From HLUCCA09 sp039822045 (GTDB lineage Bacteria > Pseudomonadota > Alphaproteobacteria > Rhodobacterales > Rhodobacteraceae), in contig JBCBMY010000013.1 of assembly GCA_039822045.1 (NCBI GenBank), positions 116,595 through 180,594 of the forward strand: a stretch of DNA of 64,000 bases, in the 5' to 3' direction. The position numbers were made by a program, and so were the translations under genes. A model generated the notes under the pieces. The model made no database searches and was not told the origin of the DNA. It was given only the letters and a program-made list of their open reading frames with translations. Position 1 is the stretch's first letter. Every line of letters begins with the position of its first letter. This document shows, piece after piece, positions 25,615 to 34,851 of the stretch.

Positions 25615-26648
25615 GCGCGCCGGGTGCCGTGGCGCTCACGGGGATTGCTCACCGGTTCGGGGGGGCGACAGCGCTGACGGGCGTCGACCTTGGCATCGCA
25701 GCAGGTGAATACGTCACGCTGCTGGGGCCGTCGGGATGTGGGAAAACGACGCTCCTGAATGTTTTGGGCGGCTTCCTGCGGCCTGATGCAGGGTCCGTGC
25801 GGATCGGCGCCGAGGACGTGACCGACCGCCCTGCGGCGCGGCGCCCAACGGCGACCGTCTTTCAAGACTACGCGCTCTTCCCCCATATGACGCTTGCGGA
25901 AAACGTGGCTTTCGGCCTGCGCATGGCTGGAATGGGTCGCGGTGCTCGGCGCGCACGGGCCGAGGAGATGCTTGCGCTCGTCGGTCTTGGGGGCCTTGGT
26001 GCAAACCGCCCGCACATGCTGTCGGGGGGGCAGCGGCAGCGCGTGGCCTTGGCACGCGCTCTGGCGGTGCAACCCGCTGTGCTGCTCCTTGACGAGCCGC
26101 TTGGCGCGCTGGACCTCAAGCTTCGCCGCGCAATGCAGGACGAGTTGAAGACCATCCACCGTCAGTTGGGTACAACCTTCGTGCACGTCACCCACGATCA
26201 GGAAGAGGCGATGGCGATTGCCGACCGGATCGTCGTGATGAATGCGGGCCAGATCGAGGACGATGGGCCGCCGGAGCGCGTCTACCGCAAGCCTGCCACC
26301 TTGTTTGCTGCGGGTTTCATGGGCGAGATGAACCGCATTCCTGGCGAGGCGCAGGGCGGCAAGCTCGAAACCGCGTTTGGCGTTGTGCCGGCCGACGGGG
26401 CAGGGCGCCACGTTCTGTGCCTTCGGCCCGAGGCCGTTGGTCCGGGGCGCACCGGGCTGCAGATAGGGCCGGCCAAGGTGCGCGACGCGGCGTTCTTCGG
26501 CACCTATATTCGGGCGCATCTGGAGCCGCGCGCTGCGCCGGGCCTGATCCTTGTCGCTCATCTGCCGCCGGGGCCCGTGCCGACAGAAGGGGCGGAGATG
26601 GATCTGGGTGCGGACATGTCTGACCTCAACATCTATCGGGAGCCGTGA
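25611..26648 (+). CDS. Polyamine-type ABC transporter ATP-binding protein (PotA-like)
   Basis: The 345-residue ATPase has Walker A GPSGCGKTT, the Q-loop VFQDYALFPHMT, signature LSGGQRQRVALARAL, Walker B LLLDEPLGALD, the switch His in VTHDQEEAMAIADRI, and a C-terminal TOBE-like domain (VLCLRPEAVG...). It overlaps the permease stop by four bases (ATGA), implying coupled translation. Confidence 0.95.
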   Translation: MSAPGAVALTGIAHRFGGATALTGVDLGIAAGEYVTLLGPSGCGKTTLLNVLGGFLRPDAGSVRIGAEDVTDRPAARRPTATVFQDYALFPHMTLAENVAFGLRMAGMGRGARRARAEEMLALVGLGGLGANRPHMLSGGQRQRVALARALAVQPAVLLLDEPLGALDLKLRRAMQDELKTIHRQLGTTFVHVTHDQEEAMAIADRIVVMNAGQIEDDGPPERVYRKPATLFAAGFMGEMNRIPGEAQGGKLETAFGVVPADGAGRHVLCLRPEAVGPGRTGLQIGPAKVRDAAFFGTYIRAHLEPRAAPGLILVAHLPPGPVPTEGAEMDLGADMSDLNIYREP

Positions 26649-26649
26649 C

Positions 26650-27384
26650 ATGGAGCGCGTGCGAGCAGAGGACTGGTATCGGGTCGAGCCTGTCGGAGAC
26701 GGCATCACGCTGATCGACGAGCCCTTCATCAAGCCGTTCTACCGGTGCAACTGTTGGCATGTGCGAGGGCGCGACCGAGACATGCTGGTCGACAGTGGCA
26801 TGGGCGTGGTGCCGCTTGGCAAATGGGTGCCGCTTGTGGCCGAGCGCGATTTGATCGCCGTCGCCTCGCACACGCATTTCGACCATATCGGTGCGCACCA
26901 CGAGTTCAGCACGCGGCTGGTTCACCCCGCCGAGGCCGACATTCTGGCCGATCCCACCAATGCGGCTACGCTGGCCGACCCCTATGTCACCGACGACATC
27001 TTCGACGCGCTGCCGCCCGAACCTTACAGCTCGGCGCGTTACCACGTGCCGTCGGCGCCAGCGACGGGGCTGGTGGAGGATGGCGACATGATCGACCTCG
27101 GCGACCGACGGTTCGAGGTGATCCACACGCCGGGTCATTCCCCTGGGGGCATCGCTCTTTGGGAAGCCGCGACGAGCGTCCTGATCTCAGGCGATATCGT
27201 CTATGACGGGCCGCTGGTCGAAGACACGTACCACGCCAATGCTGATGACTATCATCGCTCGATGGTGCGCCTCTACGACCTGCCCGTGCGCGTGGTCCAT
27301 GGCGGCCACTTTCCGAGCTATTCCGGCGAACGGCACCGCGAGATCATTCGCTCCTGGCTGGACGCCAAGGACCAGGGAGCCTGA
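26650..27384 (+). CDS. MBL-fold metallo-hydrolase
   Basis: The 244-residue protein has the metallo-beta-lactamase signature HTHFDH at residues 74-79, a later His in IHTPGHSPGGI, an Asp in LISGDIVYDGPL and a His in VVHGGHFPSY. All ligands for a binuclear zinc site appear present. It begins one base after the ABC ATPase stop, so it belongs to the transporter operon and may act on the imported compound or a metabolite. The substrate is unknown. Confidence 0.87.
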   Translation: MERVRAEDWYRVEPVGDGITLIDEPFIKPFYRCNCWHVRGRDRDMLVDSGMGVVPLGKWVPLVAERDLIAVASHTHFDHIGAHHEFSTRLVHPAEADILADPTNAATLADPYVTDDIFDALPPEPYSSARYHVPSAPATGLVEDGDMIDLGDRRFEVIHTPGHSPGGIALWEAATSVLISGDIVYDGPLVEDTYHANADDYHRSMVRLYDLPVRVVHGGHFPSYSGERHREIIRSWLDAKDQGA

Positions 27385-27393
27385 CGAGACACG

Positions 27394-27804
27394 TCACTCA
27401 CCCCGATAGACATGCACCGAGCAGGTGGCGTGCCGCACCACACGCGCCGCGGTCGACCCGATCAGGTGGTCGACGAGCCCGGGCTTGTGCGAGCCCATCA
27501 CGATGCACTCGACATCGTTCTGCGCCGCATATTCGAGGATCGTGCGCGACACATGCCCCTGAACGAGCTTTGGCTCGACCTCGGGGAAGGCCGACAGCTT
27601 CTCGCGAAAGAGCTCCTGGGCCCGTTTGGTCCCCTCGGCCTGCAGGTCTTCCCTAAGCCGCGCGTTCGCGGTGCCGGTTGGCTCTTCCAACACGTGCAGC
27701 GCGATGATCTTGCCGCCGGGGGCGCAGGCGAAACGTGCGAATTCCAGCGTCTTGTCAGAGACTTGGTGGTCGAGGGCCATGGCCACGAGGATTCTTGCGT
27801 ACAC
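27394..27804 (-). CDS. Universal stress protein (UspA family)
   Basis: The 136-residue protein has the Usp fold: ARILVAMALDHQ at the N-terminus and the ATP-binding motif GSHKPGLVDHLIGSTAARVVRHATCSVHVY (a variant of G-2x-G-9x-G-S/T). The start is GTG at 27804 with AGGACG upstream. It is the last gene of a leftward TRAP-transporter unit; Usp proteins in TRAP operons (such as TeaD) can modulate transport. Confidence 0.9.
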   Translation of the reverse strand: MYARILVAMALDHQVSDKTLEFARFACAPGGKIIALHVLEEPTGTANARLREDLQAEGTKRAQELFREKLSAFPEVEPKLVQGHVSRTILEYAAQNDVECIVMGSHKPGLVDHLIGSTAARVVRHATCSVHVYRGE

Positions 27805-27870
27805 CGTCCTGCTCCGTTCCGTTTCGACTCGTCCGTCCTTGCCGCTCAGCCCCGTGCCGGCAGCGGCCGC

Positions 27871-28944
27871 TTACTTCTCCGCTTCGCGCCGATTGTGCGA
27901 CACCGACGAATAGAGCGCGTATCCGATCAGCGTGACCCCGATCAGGCCCGTCAGCAGCTCGGGCACATGCATCAGCGATTGCATGAACATGATCAGCGCG
28001 AGGGCAAAGATCGAATAGAACGCGCCGTGCTCGAGATAGCGGAACTCCTGCAGCGATCCCTTCTCGACCAGCATGATCGTCATCGACCGGACATACATCG
28101 CGCCGATGCCAAGCCCGATGGCGATAAGCAGGATGTTCGTCGTCAGCGCGAAGGCCCCGATCACGCCATCAAAGGAAAAGCTGGCGTCGAGGACCTCAAG
28201 ATAGAGAAACGCGCCCAGCCCGCCCTTTGCCCCCAGATGCGCCATGGCTTGCGAGGATTGGTCGAGGTAGGTGCCGAGGCCGTCCAGCAGCATGAACAGC
28301 AACAGGCCCATGATCGCTGAAAACAGAAACGAGGATCGGTGCTCCTCAAGCAGGGCCTGAGAGATTGAAACGACTATGAGGAGGACGAACGCGATCTCGA
28401 ACCCGCGGATCGAACCGCACTTCCGGAGCCGGTGTTCGAGCCCTTCGATCCAGTGGATCGACTTGTCCTCGTCGACGAAGAACTTGAGCGCGACCATCAT
28501 CAGAAAAGTCCCGCCGAAGGCCGCGATGGGACCATGGGCATGCGAGATGATGTCGGAGTATGTGTCGGGCTCGGCGAGCGCCAGACGCATCGCCTCGATC
28601 GGGTTGATCCAGGCAAAGATCGCGACGATCGCGAGCGGAAAGATGATTCGCATGCCAAAAACCGCGATCAGGATGCCCCAAGTCAGGAAGCGCTGCTGCC
28701 AGACCGGGCTCATCTCCACCAGCTTGTTGGCGTTGACGATGGCGTTGTCGAAGGACAGCGAGATCTCCAGCGCCGCCAGGACCGAGCCGATCAGCAGGAA
28801 CGACAGGATCGCGCCCACCGTGCCCTCGGTTTCCCACCCGAGCCAACCCGACAGGCACAGCCCGACAACTGTGACGATCAATGGCCATTTGAGATAGGAT
28901 AGGGTCGACCGTCGAGGCGCCACGCCCGCACTGTCACTCGCCAT
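27871..28944 (-). CDS. DUF475/TerC-like integral membrane protein
   Basis: The 357-residue polytopic protein has the family segments LEISLSFDNAIVNANKLVEMSP and LEVLDASFSFDGVIGAFALT, two acidic 'SFDN/SFDG' motifs within helices like those of TerC proteins. Its role is unknown; TerC relatives are linked to metal (Mn) export. It overlaps the stop of the TRAP permease gene by 11 bp, so it is translationally coupled to it. Confidence 0.88.
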   Translation of the reverse strand: MASDSAGVAPRRSTLSYLKWPLIVTVVGLCLSGWLGWETEGTVGAILSFLLIGSVLAALEISLSFDNAIVNANKLVEMSPVWQQRFLTWGILIAVFGMRIIFPLAIVAIFAWINPIEAMRLALAEPDTYSDIISHAHGPIAAFGGTFLMMVALKFFVDEDKSIHWIEGLEHRLRKCGSIRGFEIAFVLLIVVSISQALLEEHRSSFLFSAIMGLLLFMLLDGLGTYLDQSSQAMAHLGAKGGLGAFLYLEVLDASFSFDGVIGAFALTTNILLIAIGLGIGAMYVRSMTIMLVEKGSLQEFRYLEHGAFYSIFALALIMFMQSLMHVPELLTGLIGVTLIGYALYSSVSHNRREAEK

Positions 28945-31039
28945 AGATTACTCCTGGCAGCCATAGCGCAATCTCTGGAAACGCAAACACCACGACGAGG
29001 CCCACGATCTGGATCACCATGAACTGCATCATGCCCAGATAGATGTCCCTCAGGTCCCATTCCGGTACGACGCCCTTAAGGAAGTAGGCGGACAAGGCCA
29101 CCGGAGGACTGAGCCACGCTGTCTGCAAACAGACCGCTACGAGAATCGCAAACCACGTCAGGTTTATCTCGAGCGCAATCAGGGTCGGCACGAGGATCGG
29201 TACGATGATCAGCACGATTGGCACCCACTCCAACGGCCAGCCAAGCAGGAACACCAGCGCGAGGATGATGATCACGATCATCGTTGGCGACATGTCCCAA
29301 AGCAGCAGGAGCTCCGTCAGCATCGTCGGCGTCCCGAGCCTGGAGAACACCGCGCCAAAGAAGTTCGACGCCGCAACAAGGAACATGATGAGGACGGTGA
29401 TCTCGAGCGTCTTCACCAGGGCGTCATAGGAACCCGACCACGTGAATTTGCCGTAGGCGAGCGATAGAAGGACCGCGCCGAACGCGCCGCAAGCTGCAGC
29501 TTCCGATGGCGTCGCCCAGCCCGCGAGGATCGACCCAAGGGCAAAGGCAATCAGGGCCGTCGGCGGCACCAGGCCCAGAAACAGCTCCTTCACGATAAAG
29601 CCCGTGTCGTCGACCCGGTCTTCTTCCGGAAGGACCGGCCCGAGATCGGGATTGATCCAGCAGCGGATCAGCGCATAGGCCATGTAGAGCACGGCAAGCA
29701 TCACACCGGGCAGGATCGCCGCCTGGAAGAGCTCGGTGACCGGGATCTCCAGCACCGGGCCCATCACGACCAGCATGATTGAGGGTGGAATCAGAATCCC
29801 GAGCGTCCCACCCGCGGTGATCGATCCCGCCGCGAGCTGAACGTCATAGCCCGACTTGTTCATCGTCCGTGCCGCCATGATCCCCAGAATGGTCACCGAG
29901 GCGCCCACGATCCCGGTCGCAGCAGCAAAGATCATCGACACGAAGAGAACCGCTACGAAGAGCGCCCCGCGGGTTTGCGAGAACATCATCTGTATGGCGA
30001 GGAAGAGCCGTTCCATCAGCCCCGCCTTCTCCATCACGATCCCCATGAAGACAAAGAGCGGCACCGCCACAAGTTGCCCGTCGAGCATGGTCGCGTTGAA
30101 CTGGAACGTCTGCAGATGGAAGGTCAGCTTTGCGCCAAAGCCCCATGCGCCAAATGCGAACGCCAAGAAGATCAGGGTGAAGCTGATCGGAAAGCCAACG
30201 AAGATCGCAAACAGCATCACCGCGATCATCAGGATGCCGATTGCCTCGGGTGCTAGGTTCAGAAGGCCAGTCCACCCGATGGATGCCCGCCACAGATCTC
30301 CCATCGGGAGGGTGTTTGGATACATCGTTGCCACCAGGATCGCCGCCAACACCACGGCATAGGGCAGCAGCAGCCGAAGGAAGAAGCGGCGCCGTTCCTC
30401 CGACATCTCGTAGAGCGACTTCAGGAACTCCGACATGCCTTGCAACAGAAGCAGCGCAGCGCACACGGGCATGGCTGTTCGGGCCGGGGCAAGGGGCGCC
30501 ATTGCACCCGAAAATGCCCGTTCCCACGTGTCCCACGCCTTGTAGGTGTACTCATAGGACACCCACAGGAAAAACAGCATCGCCGGGAAGTAGAACAACA
30601 TGTACAGCACGCAGTCGACGGTCATCTGCCGCTCAATGGGCCAGCTGCGATAGAGAAAGTCCGCGCGGATATGCACGCCGCGCATCAGCGCATAGCCTGC
30701 CCCGAGCATGAACATGGCGCCCGCGATCATCGCCGAGTAGTCGAGAACCCACTGCGTAGGCCCGAGCCCGATGCTGCGGGCGTAGTCGCCGGCGCCAAAC
30801 GCAGCGAACATCGCGAAGAGGTTCCGGCTCAATACCTCGTAGACGATGATCACGATCAGCGGCACCGTCAGCAGGCAACAGATCCGTCCGACCCAGAGGT
30901 TTACGACATCGATCGTCGCGACGACCGGGCGCATCCACGGCATCATGTCGTCGGGGGTCTCGCCCGGCGCGCCAGCCCTCCGCTCCGCGATCAGCTCGTC
31001 AGTGATTTCAAGATTTTGGGCTGGTTCGTCGGCGGCCAT
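28934..31039 (-). CDS. TRAP transporter permease, fused small and large subunits (DctQM)
   Basis: The ~701-residue protein fuses a four-span DctQ-like domain (about residues 45-220, VATIDVVNLWVGRICCLLTV... VLDYSAMIAGAMFMLG) to a DctM-like domain (FAIFVGFPISFTLIFLAFAF..., GTLGILIPPSIMLVVMGPVL, PTMLTELLLLWDMSPTMIVI). It would form the permease for the neighbouring DctP protein. The ATG at 31039 has GGAGGT just upstream; the ATG at 31060 is an alternative. It overlaps the DUF475 gene. Confidence 0.93.
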   Translation of the reverse strand: MAADEPAQNLEITDELIAERRAGAPGETPDDMMPWMRPVVATIDVVNLWVGRICCLLTVPLIVIIVYEVLSRNLFAMFAAFGAGDYARSIGLGPTQWVLDYSAMIAGAMFMLGAGYALMRGVHIRADFLYRSWPIERQMTVDCVLYMLFYFPAMLFFLWVSYEYTYKAWDTWERAFSGAMAPLAPARTAMPVCAALLLLQGMSEFLKSLYEMSEERRRFFLRLLLPYAVVLAAILVATMYPNTLPMGDLWRASIGWTGLLNLAPEAIGILMIAVMLFAIFVGFPISFTLIFLAFAFGAWGFGAKLTFHLQTFQFNATMLDGQLVAVPLFVFMGIVMEKAGLMERLFLAIQMMFSQTRGALFVAVLFVSMIFAAATGIVGASVTILGIMAARTMNKSGYDVQLAAGSITAGGTLGILIPPSIMLVVMGPVLEIPVTELFQAAILPGVMLAVLYMAYALIRCWINPDLGPVLPEEDRVDDTGFIVKELFLGLVPPTALIAFALGSILAGWATPSEAAACGAFGAVLLSLAYGKFTWSGSYDALVKTLEITVLIMFLVAASNFFGAVFSRLGTPTMLTELLLLWDMSPTMIVIIILALVFLLGWPLEWVPIVLIIVPILVPTLIALEINLTWFAILVAVCLQTAWLSPPVALSAYFLKGVVPEWDLRDIYLGMMQFMVIQIVGLVVVFAFPEIALWLPGVIYGE

Positions 31040-31125
31040 GACACCTCCCCCATGCGTCATGCAAGGTGTAGTGGAGCGCCCCGGTCCTGAGGCCGGGGCG
31101 CCCTTGGTGACTGCGTCTACGGGCT

Positions 31126-32220
31126 TTACTCTAGGCTGTCGGCAAAGGCCCGACCCAGATTCGCGTTTGAGGTTTGCGCCCCGGCCCAGAACGGCACCGC
31201 CACCTCAGCGAACTCGCGCTGGCTCTGCCAAACGGTGTTGAAGAACTCGTTCTCGGCGGCGTTCTTCTCCAGAGAGGCTTTGGCCGCCTCCATGTATTGC
31301 GAGAAGTAGTCCTCCGGCGTGTCGTGCAGGATCACGCCATGGTTTTGCGTCAGATCCTGCAGCGCCTTGCCGTTCTCATAGATCCGGTAGGACATGGCCT
31401 TCGACAGCGACGCATTGGCCGCCACTTCGATCGCCTTCTTCTCCGCTTCGGTCAGACCCTCGTAGACGTCGCCGTTGATGTAGAGGTCAGCGTTCACAAC
31501 CACCTGGTGCAGGCCCTGCAGGTAGTAGTGCTTGAGGACTTTCTGGAAACCGAAGACCGAGTCGGGCTTGGGGCAGCACCACTCGGCCGCATCGATCGTA
31601 CCGTTCTCGAGTGCCGGCAGAATGTCACCGCCGCCCATCGCGACCGAGGCCACGCCAATGTCTTGGTAGGTTTGGCCGGGAATGCCCGGCGGCGTGCGGA
31701 AGCGGTACTGGCGGAAGTCCTCCATCGAGGTGATGGGCTCCTTGAACCAGCCAAGGGCCTCGGGGCCGACCGGCTGCAGCATGAAGCCTTTGACGTTTAC
31801 ACCCATCTCATCCCAGAGCTGGTCGTAGAGCTCTCGTCCGCCGGCATACTGGAACCAAGACAGGAACGCGATGTTGTCGATCCCGACGCCGGCGCCCGCC
31901 ACGGGCGAGCCAAAGAGCATCGCTGCTGGGTGCTTGCCCGACCAATAGTGTGTCCAGGCAAAGCCGCCCTCTATCAGGCCGCTGTCGACGGCATCGAGCG
32001 TCTCGCGCACGCCGACGACTGCGCCGGCCGGCAGGATCTCGAATTTCACCGAGCCGCCGGTCAGCGCCTCAACGTCGTTGGCAAACTCCTGTAACATGAA
32101 CACTTCGTCAGCCGCCGCCGGAATAACCGACTGCACGCGGATCACGGTCTCGGCTATCGCGCCCGAGGCCATCAGCGCGACGGCGGTTGCCCCCGCAGCC
32201 AAGCTCTTGAAATTGAACAT
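31126..32220 (-). CDS. TRAP transporter substrate-binding protein (TakP-like)
   Basis: The 364-residue periplasmic protein has a signal peptide (LAAGATAVALMASGAIAE) and DctP-family motifs. The stretch IDAAEWCCPKPDSVFGFQKV, then LKHYYLQGLHQ and GPEALGWFKEPI, resembles the TakP group that binds alpha-keto or hydroxy acids such as lactate and pyruvate. It is 87 bp upstream of the fused permease and downstream of the GMC gene in the same direction, so the oxidoreductase and transporter may share a substrate. Confidence 0.92.
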   Translation of the reverse strand: MFNFKSLAAGATAVALMASGAIAETVIRVQSVIPAAADEVFMLQEFANDVEALTGGSVKFEILPAGAVVGVRETLDAVDSGLIEGGFAWTHYWSGKHPAAMLFGSPVAGAGVGIDNIAFLSWFQYAGGRELYDQLWDEMGVNVKGFMLQPVGPEALGWFKEPITSMEDFRQYRFRTPPGIPGQTYQDIGVASVAMGGGDILPALENGTIDAAEWCCPKPDSVFGFQKVLKHYYLQGLHQVVVNADLYINGDVYEGLTEAEKKAIEVAANASLSKAMSYRIYENGKALQDLTQNHGVILHDTPEDYFSQYMEAAKASLEKNAAENEFFNTVWQSQREFAEVAVPFWAGAQTSNANLGRAFADSLE

Positions 32221-32361
32221 CCTGTTCCTCCCGATGTCAGTCGCCCTCTAGGGTGTTCCGGGTGCCGGGGGATGAAGGCACGGGCCCCCTGCACCATTTG
32301 CCGCGTCGGTTCAGCATGCACCCGCCGTGGGGTGTTCATCGAGCCGAGCTTGCAACTCTAA

Positions 32362-33963
32362 TCACGCACGCGCGTCCTCCAGGATCATGGTGCTGGCTTT
32401 CTCCCCGATCATGATGGCCGGGGCGTTGGTGTTGCCGCTCACGATCCGGGGCATGATCGAGGCGTCGGCCACCCTCAGCCCCTGAACGCCGCGCACCCTG
32501 AGGCGCGGATCGACGACGGCCATCGCATCGATCCCCATCTTGCAGGTGCCTGTCGGATGATAGATCGTGACCGAGGTCTTCCGCGCCCAATCGAGCGTCC
32601 CCTCGTCATCGTCGATGGCAATCTCGTCCCCCGGCGCGTGCTCCTCGCTGACGTGAGATTTCAGCGGTTCGAACTGAGCGATCCGGCGGGCGACCTGGAT
32701 GCCCTTGACGATGGTCCGGCAGTCGGTGTCGGTCGCCAGGTAGTTAGGGTGGATCAGCGGGTGATCGTCCATGCTGGCCGAGCGCAGGGTCAGGTGGCCC
32801 GCGCTCTCGGGGCGAAGCTGCAGCACCGAAGCTGTGAAGGCGGAAAAGGGGTGCGTGCCCTCGCCGGGACTGTCGGCGCTGAACGGCTGGATGTGAAACT
32901 GGATGTCGGGCGTTGCCAGATGTGGCTCGGTCTTTAGGAATCCGGTGCCCAGGCTCGCGGCCATCGTCATCGGTCCCGACTGGGTCAGCGCGTAGCGGAT
33001 CGCGATCAGCGCTTGTTTGAACAGGTTGTCGACCTCGACGTTGATCGTGCTCAGGTCGGTCTTGAAGACGGGGCGCGCCTGAAGATGGTCCTGAAGGTTC
33101 TTTCCCACGCCGGGCAGCTCGGCGACGACCGCGATGCCGTGGGGGCGCAGCTCGTCCGGGTCGCCGATGCCCGACAGCATCAGGATCTGCGGCGAGCCCA
33201 GCGCGCCGGCGCTCAGGATCACCTCGCATCGGGCGCGAATGTCGGTCATGCGGCCGTGGATGCGCGCCCGAACGCCCACGGCCCGGCCGCCGTCCATGAT
33301 CACGCGGTCAGTGTGGGCGTGGGTCAGGATGTGGAGGTTTCTTCGCCCGCGCGCGGGCTTCAGGTAGGCCACGGCCGACGAACAGCGCCGCCCCCCCTTC
33401 ATGGTGAGTTGGAAGTGCCCGACCCCTTCCTGATCTTCGCCGTTATAGTCGTCGGCTCGCTTGTAGCCCGCGGCCACGGCCGCATCGACCCAATGATCGA
33501 CGATCTTCCGCCTCAGGCGCGAGGGCTGCACCGACAACGGCCCCTCGGTTCCGCGCCACGGCGTCCCGTCGGGCCCTTTCCACGTCTCGGAGCGTTTGAA
33601 GAACGGCAGCACATCGTCCCACGACCAGCCGGCGCAGCCCATTTGCGCCCAACCGTCGAAATCCTGCGGCTGGCCGCGCACATAGAGCAGCCCGTTGATC
33701 GAACTCGACCCGCCCAGAACGCGCCCGCGCGGCCAGGCGATGGAGCGCCCGGCGATCCCCTGATCGGGCTCGGTGCGATAGCGCCAGTCGGTCTTGGGAT
33801 GCCCCATCGTGCGGAAGTATCCGACGGGCACATGGATCCATGGGTTGCGATCCGGGGGGCCGGCTTCGAGCAGCGCAACCGAATGCCGGCCGTCTTCCGA
33901 CAATCGGCCTGCAAGCGCACAGCCAGCCGAGCCGGCGCCGACGATGACAAAGTCAAAGTCGAT
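32362..33963 (-). CDS. GMC-family oxidoreductase (choline/alcohol dehydrogenase-like)
   Basis: The frame gives a full-length ~533-residue flavoenzyme: FAD-binding VIVGAGSAGCALAGRLSED at the N-terminus, GRVLGGSSSINGLLYVRGQ, ILSAGALGSPQILMLSGIGD and the C-terminal YHPTGTCKMG with the catalytic-His region and VSGNTNAPAIMIGEKAS. Members oxidise alcohols with FAD. No ATG, GTG or TTG lies before the FAD motif. The Shine-Dalgarno AAGGGAGG (33973-33980) points to ATC at 33963 or ACG at 33966 as the start; TTG at 33903 would delete the FAD loop. It faces an IclR gene. Confidence 0.88.
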   Translation of the reverse strand: MDFDFVIVGAGSAGCALAGRLSEDGRHSVALLEAGPPDRNPWIHVPVGYFRTMGHPKTDWRYRTEPDQGIAGRSIAWPRGRVLGGSSSINGLLYVRGQPQDFDGWAQMGCAGWSWDDVLPFFKRSETWKGPDGTPWRGTEGPLSVQPSRLRRKIVDHWVDAAVAAGYKRADDYNGEDQEGVGHFQLTMKGGRRCSSAVAYLKPARGRRNLHILTHAHTDRVIMDGGRAVGVRARIHGRMTDIRARCEVILSAGALGSPQILMLSGIGDPDELRPHGIAVVAELPGVGKNLQDHLQARPVFKTDLSTINVEVDNLFKQALIAIRYALTQSGPMTMAASLGTGFLKTEPHLATPDIQFHIQPFSADSPGEGTHPFSAFTASVLQLRPESAGHLTLRSASMDDHPLIHPNYLATDTDCRTIVKGIQVARRIAQFEPLKSHVSEEHAPGDEIAIDDDEGTLDWARKTSVTIYHPTGTCKMGIDAMAVVDPRLRVRGVQGLRVADASIMPRIVSGNTNAPAIMIGEKASTMILEDARA

Positions 33964-33989
33964 CGTGTCGTCCTCCCTTGCGCAAAAAT

Positions 33990-34004
33990 GAGACTTTTTG
34001 TCTC
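33990..34004. promoter_or_regulatory. Palindromic operator candidate between GMC and iclR-type genes
   Basis: GAGAC-TTTTT-GTCTC is a perfect inverted repeat embedded in A/T tracts. It lies ten bases upstream of the GMC Shine-Dalgarno and 60 bp before the divergent IclR gene. The architecture fits an IclR-family operator controlling both directions. Confidence 0.6.
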
Positions 34005-34063
34005 TTTTTCTGCATAGATCAGGCTACAGCGATTCGCAGACAAGGCAACGTCGAATTCGTCCC

Positions 34064-34831
34064 ATGACTGGCAGCGACCGTATCCCCACCAACCTCAGAA
34101 CCCTCCTTATTCTTGAAATCCTTGGCAAAAGCGATCGCGCCATGACCGCCACGGAAATCAATGAGCAGTTGGGATTGCCCAAGCAGACGATCCATCGGCT
34201 CTGCACGACGCTCGAGAGAAACGGGTTTCTCATGCGCGAGACGACGTCGAAGCGCCTCTACCCGGCACGGCGATTGCGAGATATCGGCTCGGGCCTCTTG
34301 CACAGTTCGCGGCATCACATTGCGCGCCGTCAGATCCTGTCGGATGTGGCGCGTGAGGTGCGGGAGACCGTGAACTTCGTTGTGCCGGGCGACGACGGGA
34401 TGAGCTATCTCGACCGGGTGGAAACGGATTGGGCCTTCAGGATCCAGCTTCCAATCGGCACCAGTGTCCCGTTTCACTGCACCGCCAGCGGCAAATGTTT
34501 CATTGCGAGCCTTGCACCGAAGGCGCGGCGCCGGTTCGTGGCGGCGCTGCGCCTTGATCCGCTGACATCTGCCACCCACACCGACGCCGGCGCGTTGCTG
34601 GAGGATTTGGCCGAGACCGCGCGCCTCGGCTATGCGCTCGACCGCGAGGAGTTTCTTGAGGGCATGGTGGCCATCGCCGTGCCCATACTGGACCCGGCCG
34701 GTCGGTTCGTGGCAGCGCTTGCGTTCCACGGCCCGACCCAGCGACTTGCCTTGGAGGGCATCGTTGCGCGTGTCGGCGTGCTCCGGGCCGCCGCCGACCG
34801 CCTGAGCGAGACGATCCTCGCCCAAGACTGA
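34064..34831 (+). CDS. IclR-family transcriptional regulator
   Basis: The 255-residue protein has an N-terminal winged helix (RTLLILEILGKSDRAMTATE, INEQLGLPKQTIHRLCTTLE, RNGFLMRE) and an IclR effector domain (NFVVPGDDGMSYLDRVETDW, IGTSVPFHCTASGKCFIAS, REEFLEGMVAIAVPILDPAG). The ATG at 34064 is chosen because the longer frame adds residues unlike the family. It is divergent from the GMC oxidoreductase and its TRAP genes, which it probably regulates through the palindrome at 33990-34004. Confidence 0.93.
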   Translation: MTGSDRIPTNLRTLLILEILGKSDRAMTATEINEQLGLPKQTIHRLCTTLERNGFLMRETTSKRLYPARRLRDIGSGLLHSSRHHIARRQILSDVAREVRETVNFVVPGDDGMSYLDRVETDWAFRIQLPIGTSVPFHCTASGKCFIASLAPKARRRFVAALRLDPLTSATHTDAGALLEDLAETARLGYALDREEFLEGMVAIAVPILDPAGRFVAALAFHGPTQRLALEGIVARVGVLRAAADRLSETILAQD

Positions 34832-34851
34832 TCCGGTCCTCGGCGCGTTGG

